Below are positions 33,113 to 45,168 of a stretch of DNA of 64,000 nucleotides, piece after piece. Below the pieces are notes generated by a model that saw only the letters and a list, made by a program, of their open reading frames with translations, did not search any database and was not told the DNA's origin. The stretch covers positions 30,153,940 through 30,217,939 of the forward strand of contig NC_041018.1 in assembly GCF_004193775.1 (NCBI RefSeq), read 5' to 3'. Both the position numbers and the translations under genes were made by a program. Source of the DNA: Glycine soja (taxonomy: Eukaryota; Streptophyta; Magnoliopsida; Fabales; Fabaceae). Within the stretch, counting starts at the first letter, position 1. The number at the start of each line of letters is the position of its first letter.

Positions 33113-35368
33113 TGTCATACCCTAATTTCGTCCGGGGACCTTTGCTTGATGACATGCAACTTTTGTTTGGTCCTTGTGAGGTGCTTGGCACCCATCATTA
33201 GGCAATTTGTGAAGTTCCATGATGTGCCAGAAATCGAAAGAAAGCATTGATGCACAATCCGTAAGGTTCCGTGACACACCAGACATCAAAAGGAAGCATC
33301 GTTACACAATTCGTGAGGTTCCGTAACATTCTGTAAGTCAAAAAAAGGATGATTATGTAATCCGCAAGGTTCCATAACATTACGGAAAGAAAACAAGTAT
33401 CGTTACGAAATTCATAAAGTTTCGTAACGTTACGAAAAAAATCACCAAAAAAAAGGGAAAGGGGGGTGTATTTAGTAAAATAGGGGGTGCAAATAGTAAT
33501 TTTCGAATCTGGGCCCTTCTAGAGGTTTCTGGGCAATTTCTTGCTTAAGTTTGAAGTAACCTAGCTCGCCTGGGCGAGTTAGGTGGCCACCACACCCCCC
33601 GTTTTGTTGAAAAATGGGATTCCGGGGCTTCCGGGACACCCGTAATGCTTCCGTAAAATTCCCATAACTCTAAACAAGCATAATTAACTTAATACGGGTG
33701 AGACGGAAGAGAAAAAAAGAAGAAAATCAAGTCCTATATGCTTCCGTAACTTTTCCGTAAATTACGAAAGAAGGGGGGTGAACTTATCAAAATTGGGGGG
33801 GTGCAAATAGTAATTTCGAAATTTTGGATTGGGCCTTCTAGAATGTTTTTTTGAAGCTGGGTTGCTTCCGGATTGCTTCTGGAGGAAGCAACCCAGCTCA
33901 CCTGGGCGAGCTGGGCGGCAACTTCCTCCCCCTTTTTCCTATAAATAGGCTGAAGGGGGCTGTTCTAAGGATCCCGGAGCCCCCTGGCTATGTATTTCAG
34001 CTGTTTTGGGTGAAAAAAATTGTTTCCGTGAAGAAAATCCAAGCCGAGGTGCTTCCGTAACGCTTCCGAGATGTTTCCGTAAACAAATCCGTGAAGGTTT
34101 TCGTCCGTTCTTCACCGTTCTTCATCCGTTCTTCGTTCTTCAACGGGTAAGTTTTCGAATCCGAGACTTTCAATTCATTTCTTGTTTTTTTAAGCTTTCA
34201 TCTTTATTTCGTTCATTTTTTATTTCTTTTCTTCCGTCTTTAACGCGCTTTTACCGTTTATTTAAGCCGTTTTCTCACCTAATAAATGATAAAATGAATT
34301 TCAACCGATCATTTGTGTTGTAATCTCATTTAATCACTTTTAAAACAAAATCTAACTGATCGTTCACGCTATAACCTCGGTTAAACCAAAAAAAGTAAAA
34401 TAATAATAAAATAATCAAAATATCTTGAAAAATAATAATAAAATAATCAAAATATCTTTGAATAAAATAAATCAAAAAAATCAATCGGACGTTTTTTCTT
34501 TGAAAGTTTCCTTGAATGAATTGATTAATAACCAAAGCGAAACTAAGACTAAAATAGACTCACAAATCAAGTTTTGTCCGAAAAATCACTAAAAACCGTT
34601 TTAAGGTCCAACGCCTTAAACGGTCCTCTTTGCTTTTATCGGTTAACATGGACCGTTCAAAAGCAAAAAATCAACATGTAACTTTACCGCTTTTGCAAGA
34701 ACTACGTAGGTCTGATTTCCTCATCGCAATTGAGGATACGTAGGAGCAAAAGCCCCGCTTTTGTCGACCACCCCAAGAGATCGTTAATGGTCCAATGCCT
34801 TAACGTTTCTCTCCTTTCAAAAACAAGAGATCGTTAATGGTCCAACGCCTTAACGTTTCTCTCCTTTCAAAATCAAAAGACCGTTTAATGGTCCAACACC
34901 TTAAATGACCTTTTGTTCAATAAAAACATATTTTGCAAAAAAGACAAAAACAACTTAACCAAACACTTTGTTCCGAAAGAACTACGTAGGTCTGATTTCC
35001 TCATCGCAATTGAGGAATACGTAGGAGCAAAGGGAAACACCCTTGTCGACCACAAAAAGAGAAAAAATATAAAAAGGGTATAAAGGATATAAAGACATAA
35101 AAAGGGAACGTAAAAATCAAAGTCATGTTTGCACATTCGATTAAAGGCTGCCGTCCCTTGGGACGGACGTGTGGGGTGCTAATACCTTCCCCGTGCGTAA
35201 ATACAACTCCCGAGCCTTTCACTTAAAAGTTCGTAGATCACGTCTTTTTCGATTTTTCCGACGTTTTCCTCAAATAAACGTTGGTGGCGATTCCGCGCGT
35301 ATTCCTTTCGTGGAACACACATCCCGCGAGTCACGCGTCGCCCTCCCGCCGAAGGGTAGGTTGCGACA
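33113..35368 (+). mobile_element. C2 3' LTR
   Basis: A 2256-bp LTR from TGTCATACCC to GGTTGCGACA followed by GGAAT (35369-35373), the partner of 16472-16476. It has one copy of the 180-bp block, a TATA box at 33940-33948, GC-rich hairpins, ACGTAG modules and the GG-TCCAACG-CC series at 34596-34915. It gives the full LTR end that the 5' copy lacks. Confidence 0.93.
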
Positions 35369-35373
35369 GGAAT

Positions 35374-36315
35374 GAAAAAGATGAATAGCACAAGTTTTGT
35401 TTTCAAGGTTTGGAAAACCAGAAAACTTTAGAAAGCTTTTGACAAGGGAAGAAGAAGAAGAAGTTCAAAGAGACTCGAAAATCAATTGGCAAAAGTTTGT
35501 TGTCTAAAGAATGAATTGAAAGAGGTGCTTGAAATGCAAATCAAAGTGTTGCTTTTATAGACTCTTCATGTCTGGTCAAGAGAACCATTACAAGAGTTAT
35601 AACCTTTTAGTAAATCTTGAAAACCTTTTGGAAAAGTTACAACTTTTAGAAAAACTTGAAAACTCTTGGAAGAGTTACATCTTTTGATTTTGTTTAGAAA
35701 CTATCACTGGTAATCGATTACCAAATCAGTGTAATCGATTACACAAAGCTTTTTTGTGAAAGGATGTGACTCTTCACATTTGAATTTGAATTTCAACGTT
35801 CAAACACACTGGTAATCGATGACCAAATCATTGTAATCGATTACAACATTTTGAAATTAATTGGAATGTTGTAAATTCAGTTGAAAGCTTTTTGAAAACC
35901 ATTTTGCTACTAGTAATCGATTACAATAATCTGGTAATTGATTTCCAGAGAGTAAAAAATCTTTGGTAAAAGGTTTTGAGAAAAATTCATGTGCTACTCA
36001 GTTTTTGAAAAAACTTTTAAATGCTTATCTTGATTGAGTCTTCTCTTGATTCTTGAATCTTGAATCTTGAGTCTTGAATCTTGATCTTGATTCTTGGAAC
36101 TTGAATCTTGAAACTTGATTCTTGATTCTTGAAATCAAATTTCCTCTTGAACCTTCAAGTGTTCTTGATTCAATCTTGAACTCATTCTTTGATTCTTGAA
36201 GTCATCATCTTTGTTAACATGAAGTGTTCTTGACTTTTGGGCTTTTTGTCATCATCTTTGTTATCATCAAAACTCCTTGAATCATTCTTGATTCATCATG
36301 AAGCTTGCTTCTACA
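35374..36315 (+). mobile_element. Solo LTR D1, right part
   Basis: Continues D1 after C2 and ends TTGCTTCTACA before AAAAT (36316-36320). It contains GTAATCGATTAC palindromes at 35710-35940 and a 7-bp simple repeat (CTTGAAT/CTTGATT) at about 36040-36190. Confidence 0.86.
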
Positions 36316-36320
36316 AAAAT

Positions 36321-36527
36321 CCTATACTACTAGAATGGCCAAAATACAAGGCCTATACGAAGGAAAAACCTATTCTAATATTTACAAAGATAAGTGGGCT
36401 CATACTTAGCCCATGGTCTCGAAATCTACCCTAAGGCTATTGAGAACCCTAGGGCCTTCCCTTGGATCTCTGGCCCAATCTACGTGGAGTCTTCTGTCCA
36501 ATGCCCTTGCGGGGTAGGATTGCATCA
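36321..36527 (-). mobile_element. B1 5' LTR, outer part
   Basis: Completes the LTR begun at 14982. It matches 10750-10961 and ends GATTGCATCA at 36527. The flank beyond belongs to F gag and shows CTAGG, not the GGCCT found beside the 3' LTR. Confidence 0.83.
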
Positions 36528-37810
36528 CTAGGCCCTTGTTGCTGTGGCCTTGTGGATGGTCCACCTTGATCTCTATTGAATTGATTTCCAGGGTGGTTCC
36601 TCCATTGTCACTGTTGTTGATTGTATTGTTGGCCATGTTGGAATCCAGAAAATCCTCCTACATTAAAATTGTTTCTGGGCTGATTTCCCATGTAATTGAC
36701 TTCATGAGTGGTTTGTTCTTCAATAGGGATATAACATCCAGATTCATGAACTCCCCCACAGATGGTACATCCTGCAACCTGCAAAATAGAAGCATGTGAA
36801 GTATGTGTAGAATGAATTTGAGTTGGCAACTTACTTAGTGTTTTAGTCAATGCCTCAAGTTGCTTAGACAACAACTTATTTTGTGCCAACAATGCATCTT
36901 GGGAGGTTAGCTCCAATAAACTCTTTCTAGTAGGAATGTGAGCTCTATCTCTCAAAATAGTAATGTCACTTGCAGCCATATTTTCAATGAGATCCATGGC
37001 TTCTTTAGGGGTCTTCAGTTTGATTTTCCCACCTGCAGAAGCGTCCAATAGCTGCTTAGACTGCGGTCTTAACCCATCTATATAAATGTTGAGCTGTATC
37101 GGTTCTGAGAATCCATGAATGGGAGTCTTTCTCAATAAACCACGGAATCTTTCCAAGGCCTCACTCAAAGATTCATCGGGAAATTGGTGAAAAGAAGAGA
37201 TGGCGGCCTTGCCTTCTGCAGTCTTAGACTCAGGAAAATATTTCTTGAGAAATTTCTCCACAACCTCATCCCATGTCTTAAGACTATTGCCTTTGAATGA
37301 ATGAAGCCACCTCTTAGCTTCTTCCGTTAAAGAAAATGAAAACAAGCTCAATTGGATTGCATCTTCAGGCACTCCAGCAAACCTGATAGTATTGCATATT
37401 TCTATATAGGTGGCTAAGTGTGCATATGGGTCTTCATTTGGTAATCCATAAAACAGATTATTCCTAATTAGCTGAATCAATGGTGGTGGATATGTAATGA
37501 TTTGTGCTTGAACTTCTGGTTGAGCAATGCTGGTGAAAAATTATGGCACATTAGAACTTAAATAATCTTCCATGGTGACTCTTCTTGGCTCTTCTGCCAT
37601 GATGTGGTCTTCGATATGATCTGAATGAGAATATTCTGCAATAGGAAAACTAGAAGATGCCTCAGAAGATTGAGGTTCTTCCTCTGGAATTGTTGTTGCT
37701 TCTAAATCCTGCAAAAAATTTCTAATTCTTTCTTGATTACGCCTTCTACAAGTGGTGTTAATCTCCAAATCAATGGGGATCAAATCATCTGCAGTAGATC
37801 TTCTTTGCAT
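36528..37810 (-). pseudogene. gag: Athila-like gag, element F
   Basis: One minus-strand frame from Met at 37810 (MQRRSTADDLIPIDLEIN) to the B1 junction at 36528, with two in-frame stops: TAA near 37543 and TGA at 36610-36608. The capsid core has LFYGLPNEDPYAHLATYIE and WLHSFKGNSLKTWDEVVEKF. The C-terminus has CTICGGVHESGCY, a reduced zinc knuckle. It is parallel to A1 gag at 49866 but a different subfamily. B1 replaces the rest of F to the left. Confidence 0.88.
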
Positions 37811-37956
37811 ACAAGAAAATAGAACAACAGATATCCAGTTCAAAAGAACAATGAATGTGCTATAACTACTATGTTAGTCAAAAGAATCAATAAATCAAAG
37901 AAAGCAAAAATAAAGCAATGCTGCACAACTAAACTAAACTCTACTAACATCTTAGT

Positions 37957-37974
37957 TCCCCGGCAACAGCGCCA
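37957..37974 (-). promoter_or_regulatory. F primer-binding site (Asp-tRNA type)
   Basis: The minus strand reads TGGCGCTGTTGCCGGGGA, one mismatch from the Asp-tRNA site used by Athila/Calypso elements. It lies nine bases from the LTR end. Confidence 0.85.
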
Positions 37975-37983
37975 TAAATACTT

Positions 37984-38849
37984 TGTTGGATTTCCCTTGC
38001 GGTTACTTTTTGTTCAACTTTTTCTTCGTACATATATATTCAAGGGAAATCGGTTTGCTGGAAAGCGCACCGGATCATCAAGTATTTAAAAATTAAAACA
38101 GATGAATCCGAGTATCGAACACAGGGAACTAATGTTAGCCTGAGTTAAGTTCAAAAATGAAGCATTGTTGAGAGAACATGTATGATTGATAATTTCAAAC
38201 AGAATTTAAACTAAACCTTTTTGCTAAAAACTATAAAATGCAAGGTAAGTAAAAGTAACAACAGTAGGTAGAAATGTTGGGTCTTTCTAACAAACAAGCT
38301 GATGCATATAAATATATTTCTCTAATCAATCGTGCTCTTGTGTTCTATGTTGTAGCCTAAATTACTAAACCTCGATCCCTCGTTAGGCCGAATCAATCCA
38401 AGCTTCGTCCTCAGATCCTTCTTGTTGAACTAGGCCCAATTTAGACGACCCTCTTAGGTTTAGACTAACTTAAACTGAGTTTCATCCGCAGATCCCTCTT
38501 GTAAGACTAGGCCTAGACTAAACAGCATTATTGTAACAACATAATTAAAACCAAAACTTAATCCACAGATCCCTCTTGTAAGACTAAGTTTCAATCCTAC
38601 TTCAATCAAGTTCTAAGGCAACAGTACATTTCCCAATGCTAAAGTCACCTAACTATGCACACAAATGGTTGATCAGACCAAAAGCATTCAAACATTAAGC
38701 ATTGAAGGAAGCATTGAACATAGAAAACATAATCAATTAGATATTAAGTATTTACATCAGTTTTTCATTAGAAATCCCCAACTAGGGTGTTTAGCCAGCC
38801 ATTACAGAAGAAACCCTAACAATAATAAGCTTATAAAACCTAGGTATCT
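37984..38849 (-). mobile_element. F 5' LTR, inner part
   Basis: Minus-oriented LTR ending CCAACA next to the primer site. It carries GTTCGATACTCGG-type and CAGATCCCTCTTG-type phrases shared with A and G LTRs. A2 interrupts it after TATCT (38845-38849); it resumes at 47005. The joined length is about 1245 bp. Confidence 0.8.
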
Positions 38850-39075
38850 TGTTAGTCGGTGAATACGACTAACTTTTGTGTTTAAAACTTGTGTAAATTG
38901 TATCAAGCTCCTCCAATTTTATGGTTATTTTGTAGTGTTATAAGTTTTTTTAGTTAAAGATAGGTAATAAATACTTAGTAATTCTATTTTGTGTGTTTAA
39001 TAATCATTTTCTCTCAATTTTAGGTTAATTAGGCAAGTTTGTGAAGTGCTGATTTTCACCTTCTCCGTAAGCTAG
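38850..39075 (+). mobile_element. A2 first LTR fragment
   Basis: First ~225 bp of the A-type LTR, matching 39721-39945. It then switches, around 39061-39076, to sequence normally found upstream of a 3' LTR. Confidence 0.85.
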
Positions 39076-39720
39076 CAACACACACAACACATAAGTTGTG
39101 TGTTAAAAAAAAGAAGAAAGAAAAAGAAAGCAATAAAAGGAAAGGTGTGATAATGTAATAAGGTCAAAAGCAAATGAAAGTGAAAAGCTAGTGAGCAAGC
39201 TAATTGTATTAAAAAGATCACTTGGATAAGTCTAGGATTTGTGCTCTCTTAGAATCTAAGCCTTTGAATCCTAGAAAAACCAATGAATTTTTGTAGCCAA
39301 GCCTCACTACAAGCCTGGGAAAGTCCTTCTGATTCTGTTTATACATTTTTTACTTTATGGCATGAGATGAAGTGCAAAGATTGGACCTCTGGCTAGTTGT
39401 TATTAATGAATAACTTAAACACTTGTGCGTGAGTGAAACAGTGACCGTGAGACTGCAGCTTAAGCTACTTTCCTTGATATCTGTCTTATGCCTAACTTCA
39501 TCTAATTGTTCAGGTTACATTTTATTCTTCTCTTTGGATAACTACATGCCTTGTAAAAGACAAGTGATGAGGGCATTTTGCTTCATTCTCTTCTCATGCA
39601 ATCAGTAACTTTTGTTGCATACACCTTTGTACATAGTAAATGCATGTTATTGTCACTTGGGGACCAGTGAAATGTTCTTTATTTGCTTGAGGACAAGCAA
39701 AACTATAAATTTGGGAGAGT
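39076..39720 (+). other. A2 3' internal piece with polypurine tract
   Basis: Matches 55430-56050 of A1 (GTGCTCTCTTAGAATCTAA, CAAGCCTCACTACAAGCCTG). It ends with AAATTTGGGAGAGT, the polypurine tract, directly before the middle LTR. Non-coding. Confidence 0.82.
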
Positions 39721-41121
39721 TGTTAGTCGGTGAATACGACTAACTTTTGTGTTTAAAACTTGTGTAAATTGTATCAAACTCCTCCAATTTATAGTTATTT
39801 TGTAGTGTTATAAGTTCTTTTAGTTAAAGATAGGTAATAAATACTTAGTAACTCTATTTTGTGTGTTTAATAATCATTTTCCCTCAATTTTAGGTTAATT
39901 AGGCAAGTTTGTGAAGTGCTGATTTTCACCTTCTCGCTAAGCCAATCTGTTGGCTTAGCTAGCCATCCGCTAAGCGCAACCCTCCTTGGCTGAGCACGAG
40001 GAAGAATCTGGAAGAAGGATGAGCTGTCCATGTTCACTAAGTGAAGGGTCATCCCGTTAAGCGCACCGCTTCAGTACATTCGCTGAGCGAGAAAAGCTCG
40101 CGCTAAGCCAATATTCACTAATGTGCGGTGAGCGGATCAGAGTTACGCTAAGCACACGAGCACAAATAAAGCCACCTATTTAAGCCTGAAATCAGATTTA
40201 GAGGTGGAGTTTGGCCATTTTTCTTGAGGAACTCTTGCACGTCTTCAGTTCTAGAGAGAGAGGTCCAAATTCCAGAGAGTTTAAGAGATTTTGTTGTGTG
40301 AAGATCTACAGAGACCAGAGTTGGAAAAGGAAGCCATCCTGAGAGTGTGAGCTGAGTTTGTGAGTGATTGAGAGGAAGCTTCCTCTTTTCTTTGTTGTAA
40401 AGGAAACATCCCCACCACTTGTATTTCTGCAATCTTTCATCTTTCTCTTTTCTTTGTTGTAAAGCAAGCTTCCCAGTTATGGAAAGCTAAATCCTCTGTT
40501 GGATCTTCCTTCTAGGTACTTGATGTAAATATCTTTTTATCTATTTAATGATGTTTTGTGTGTTCACTGTGCTATCAGAACTTCATTCTACCATGCTTGT
40601 GTCCTTAGGATCATTCAACAGTGGAAACTGGTCTGATTCTTAGAACTTGATAGGACAGGGCTAGTTTGTCATATTTTCACGAGGAATCGGGGTACGGTAA
40701 CCTAGTTGTTGTATGTTTGTCTTAATGCGGTCATGGTTAAGTTTAGTCCAACAAGAGGAATTTGCGGATGATTCTTGATCAGGATTAGGCTAGACTATCA
40801 TGAGGAATCGGGGTTTAGCATTTCAGGAGACACCATAGAACACATAAGCATTATTAAATATAGAATATCCTTTGAGCATCAAGCACCTACTAGGAAGACC
40901 AACGTGTCACCTTCTTGTCTTCACGCATCATTTCTCATGTGATTTTCCCTTTTTAATAGTTAGTTTACACATCTGTTCATATAAATACATCTCTTTTCAC
41001 ACTAGACACCTGTTTACTGAAATAGCTTTACCAAGTAACACAAGTTCCCCGAGAGTTCGATACTCGGTTCTTATCATTTTATACTACTTGTGCGATCTGG
41101 TGCACTTGCTGGAAGCGAACA
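39721..41121 (+). mobile_element. A2 middle LTR (complete)
   Basis: A 1401-bp LTR from TGTTAGTCGG to AAGCGAACA, followed by an Asp-type primer site. It contains many GCTAAGC words at 39935-40160 and a TATTTAAG box near 40177. Confidence 0.9.
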
Positions 41122-41127
41122 AGTTTT

Positions 41128-41145
41128 TGGCGCCGTTGCTGGGGA
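41128..41145 (+). promoter_or_regulatory. A2 primer-binding site (Asp-tRNA type)
   Basis: TGGCGCCGTTGCTGGGGA, one C-to-T change from the expected Asp-tRNA complement, six bases after the LTR. Confidence 0.9.
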
Positions 41146-41866
41146 ACTTCTTTTTATTTGGAAAGTTAGTTCGTTTTTAGGTGCCTATTCTCTATTTGTT
41201 ATTCTTTGATTATATATGAATATTTGTTCTCAATTCCTATTTGTCTTCTCTTATTGAATTGGATAACCATTGTTCTGTTAGTATTTTGTGTGTATAGAAT
41301 CTCCTACAGGTGGCTTAATTATTCCTAGGCAGGCAAATCTCTTATCGTTGTATCATGAAGATTGTTATCTCTACTCCACTAATAAATTGTGATTTTGCTG
41401 GAGGAGAGCATCACTAGGATAGTTGTTATTTTTATTCTATAAATAACTTTGATCGGAGGCAAGAACTGGTCATGTATAACTATTATGAGAAAGGAAGAGA
41501 TCTTGATATTGAAAGTGCATTGGCAGACTTCACGACGTACCAAGCTAGCTATAAAGGTGACTGTTATTCCATGCAACAACAGGGAATTTAGTTTGAAAGG
41601 GACTATTTTTCTGCAGATTATCAATGGGAGTCAGAATGGAAACCTTATTATCACAATGAAGCAGAATGATTGTCTAATCTGGATGACTTGCTAATGACAT
41701 TTAAAGATATTGTAGATTCAATACAACAAGCCTTTAAAAGAACTGAAACTTAGCTTGGCAAGTTGGTAGATGACATGACTAAAGTTATGGATAGAAGAGA
41801 AGAAGAGTATGCAAAATTGAAGCACATCAAGAAAGCATTCTTCAAGTTACCACAATCCATCATCAA
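41146..41866 (+). pseudogene. A2 leader and gag-linker remnant
   Basis: The first gag codons (SPTGG-like) appear near 41300, then the capsid is missing. From about 41455 one frame reads YNYYEKGRDLDIESALADF and, with stops, FKDIVDSIQQAFKRTE and MTKVMDRREEEYAKLK. I take this as the C-terminal gag or gag-protease linker. No capsid core or zinc knuckle is present. Confidence 0.5.
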
Positions 41867-44800
41867 TTGATCAATGAAGAAGAAAAGGATGACGTCTTCA
41901 GTACTCCAGAATATCCTTGCATGGCAACTACTGGCTTTGTTGTAGATATAGATAAAGGTCGATTGGAACTCAGTGTGGAGGATCAGAAAATCTCTTTTGA
42001 CCTCTTTGAAGCCATGAAACACTTAGATAAGGATGATGCCTGTTTTGAAGAAGGAGAGGTGGAGCAGGAAATAGCATCATCAGTTTCAACCATGATACTA
42101 CAGTTTCCTTTGGAAAAAGATCTTGGTCATGTGGTAGACTGCTTAGTTTGTGATGAAGAGCTTGATGATCCAAAAGACAACTCTGATGGTCATTTGGATT
42201 TTGAAGAATTAAAAAAAATTAGGACCAATAGAAAAGCCCAAAGCAGAATTAAAGACCCTTCTAGCACATTTAAAATATATGTTCTTGGAGAATAATGAGA
42301 CTACACCTGTTATAATTAGCAACTCTTTGAAGAAGGAAGAAGAGGATCAACTGGTGCAAATTCTAAAACGTCGTAAAGCGGCTATTGGTTGGCACATCTC
42401 TGATTTGAAAGGAATCAGTCCATCATATTGTATGCACAAAATCAATTTGCAAGCCAATTACAAGCCCGTGAGACAACCTCAGAGAAGATTGAATCCTATA
42501 ATGAAAGAAAAAGTAAGAAAAGAGGTGCTCAAGTTACTAGAGGCAGGGCTCATCTATCCAATCTCAGATAGCTCATAGGTTAGTCTTGTTCAAGTTGTTC
42601 CAAAAAAAGGAGGGATGACAGTGGTAAAAAATGATAGAAATGAGCTAATTCCTACAAGAAAAGTCACCGGATGGAGAATGTGTATTGATTATAGGAAGCT
42701 CAATGAAGCCACAAGAAAAGACCATTACCCGCTTCCCTTCATGGATAAAATGCTTGAGAGACTTGTAGGGCAATCCTTCTATTGTTTCTTGGACGGATAC
42801 TCAAGTTACAATCAAATTGCAGTAGATCCTTAGGATCAAGAAAAAACAGCTTTTACATGTCCTTTCGGTGTTTTTGCTTACCATCGTATGTTGTTCGGTT
42901 TATGTAATGCCCCTGATACTTTCCAGAGATGTATGATGGCAATTTTTGATGACATGGTAGAGAAATGTATCGAAGTCTTTATGGATGATTTTTCGGTCTT
43001 TGGTGCATCTTTTGGAAATTGCTTAGAAAATTTAGAAAAAGTGTTACAGTGCTGTGAAGAATCAAATTTGGTACTTAACTGGGAAAAATGTCACTTTATG
43101 GTTCAAAAAGGTATTGTGCTGGGACACAAAATCTCTAAAAGAGGAATTGAGGTGGATAAAGCAAAATTGGATGTTATTGATAAACTTCCACCTCCTGTTA
43201 ATGTAAAAGGCATACGTAGTTTTTTGGGTCATGCTGGGTTTTATCGGTGATTCATTAAAGACTTCTCCAAGATTGCTAAACCCCTAAGCAATCTGTTGAA
43301 CAAGGAGGTTGTGTCTGTATTCAATGAAGAATGCTTAGAAGCCTTTAACACTCTCAAAGCCAAATTGGTTTATGCTCTTGTGATTACAACACCAGACTGG
43401 GGACAAGAGTTTGAATTGATGTGTGATGCAAGTGATTATGCAGTAGGTGTTGTGCTGGGGCAGCGGAAGGGCAGAATGTTTCATACCATCTATTACGCTA
43501 GCAAAGTTTTGAATGATGCCCAGATTAACTATGCCACCACTGAGAAAGAATTTCTGGCAATTGTTTTTGCACTTGAGAAATTTCGATCTTATTTGGTGGG
43601 ATCAAAGATAGTGATTTACACTGATCACGCAACAATAAAATATTTGTTGCGCAAAGCTGATTCCAAACCACGATTGATTAGATGGATACTGCCGCTTCAA
43701 GAATTTGATTTAGTCATCAAGGATAAGAAAGGTTCTGAAAATGTGGTAGCAGACCACCTATCCAGATTGGTGAATGAAGATGTCACTTCAAAAGAGGCTG
43801 AAATAAGAGATAAATTTCCTGATGAATCTTTGTTTTTTATTGCAGGGAGACCCTGGTTCATTGATATGGCTAATTTCAAGGCAGTAGGTGTCATACCAAA
43901 AGATCTCAATTGGCAGCAGAGAAAGAGATTCTTCCATGATGCCTGACACTACGTTTGGGATGATCCACACTTGTTCAAAGTAGGTGCAGATAATCTCCTT
44001 CGAAGATGTGTGACAAGTGAGGAGGCCAAAGGCATATTGTGGCATTATCACAATTCACCATGTGGCGGGCATTATGGCAGAAACAAAACAACAGCTAAGG
44101 TTTTACAGTCAAGATTTTTCTGGCCAACACTTTTTAAAGACTCCCATCACCATGTTTTAAAGTGTGACCAATGTCAGAGAATGGGGGGAATTTCCCGAAG
44201 GAATTAGATGCCTCTACAAAACATTATGGAAGTTGAAGTTTTTGATTGTTGGGGTATCGAATTCATGGGCCCATTTCCTTCACCTGCAGGAAATGAATAC
44301 ATATTGGTAGTTGTTGATTATGTTTCTAAATAGGTGGAAGCTATGGCCACTTCAAGGTATGATGCTAAGACTGTGGTGAAATTTATCAAGAAGAATATCT
44401 TTGCTCGATTTGGGGTACCTCGAATCTTAATCAGTGATGGTGGTTCATATTTCTATAATACTCAACTTCAAAAGGTGTTGAGTCAATACCATGTGAATCA
44501 TAGAGTGGCGTCCCCCTACCATCCTTAAACTAATGGGCAAGTCGAAGTATCCAACAGAGAATTAAAGAAAATATTAGAAAAAACAGTGGCGTCAACCAGA
44601 AAAGATTGGTCTGCCAAATTAGAAGATGCAATGTGGGCCTACAGAATTGCGTACAAAACTCCAATTGGTTTGTCTCCTTTTCAACTGGTGTATGGCAAAT
44701 CATGTCATTTACCAGTCAAAATGGAACACAAGGCATATTGGGCTCTGAAATTTCTAAACTTTGACGAGAAGGCGTCTAGAGAGCACAGAAAGATACAATT

Positions 44801-45168
44801 GTTGGAGCTTGAAGAAATGGGATTAACAGCTTATGAATCTTCAAGACTTTACAAAGAAAAAGTCCAGACTTACCATGACAAAAAAACTGTTGAAGAAAGA
44901 CTTCAAACCGGGACAATAGGTACTACTTTTTAATTTGAGATTGAAATTATTTCCAGGTAAGCTAAAGTCTAAATGGTCTGGACCCTTTGTTATCAAGGAA
45001 GTTCGATCTTATGGTGCAATAGAGCTATGTGACCCACAATCTCATAATCCTGATAGGACATGGGTAGTAAATGGCCAGAGGTTAAAACTGTACCATGGTG
45101 AAGAATTTACAAGGGCACATAACACTATTTATTTGATATCACCCATTGAGGTAAATATGTCAAGCTAA
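41867..45168 (+). pseudogene. pol: A2 pol: protease end, RT, RNase H, integrase
   Basis: 41867-42295 holds the protease C-terminus (VVDIDKGRLELSVEDQKISF) and a linker. From 42279 one frame runs to 44930. RT shows WRMCIDYRKLNEATRKDHYP and the FMDD catalytic box. RNase H shows [31 protein letters not shown] and [11 protein letters not shown]. Integrase shows an HHCC finger (HYHNSPCGGHYGRN to CDQCQRMG) and DDE residues in [18 protein letters not shown] and [12 protein letters not shown]. Seven in-frame stops start at 42576, 42831, 43248, 43944, 44205, 44331 and 44526. A frameshift near 44920 leads to the end domain (LKSKWSGPFVIKEV) at 44935-45168. The order is Ty3/gypsy Athila type. Not functional. 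Confidence 0.93.

Noticed and set aside
36237..36434. Small frames over the CTTGATT simple repeat and LTR ends
   Set aside because: They cross the D1/B1 boundary and a simple repeat. No conserved coding.
40872..41180. Possible 102-codon protein
   Set aside because: It lies inside the A2 LTR and primer site. The equivalent frame in the A1 LTR is not conserved.
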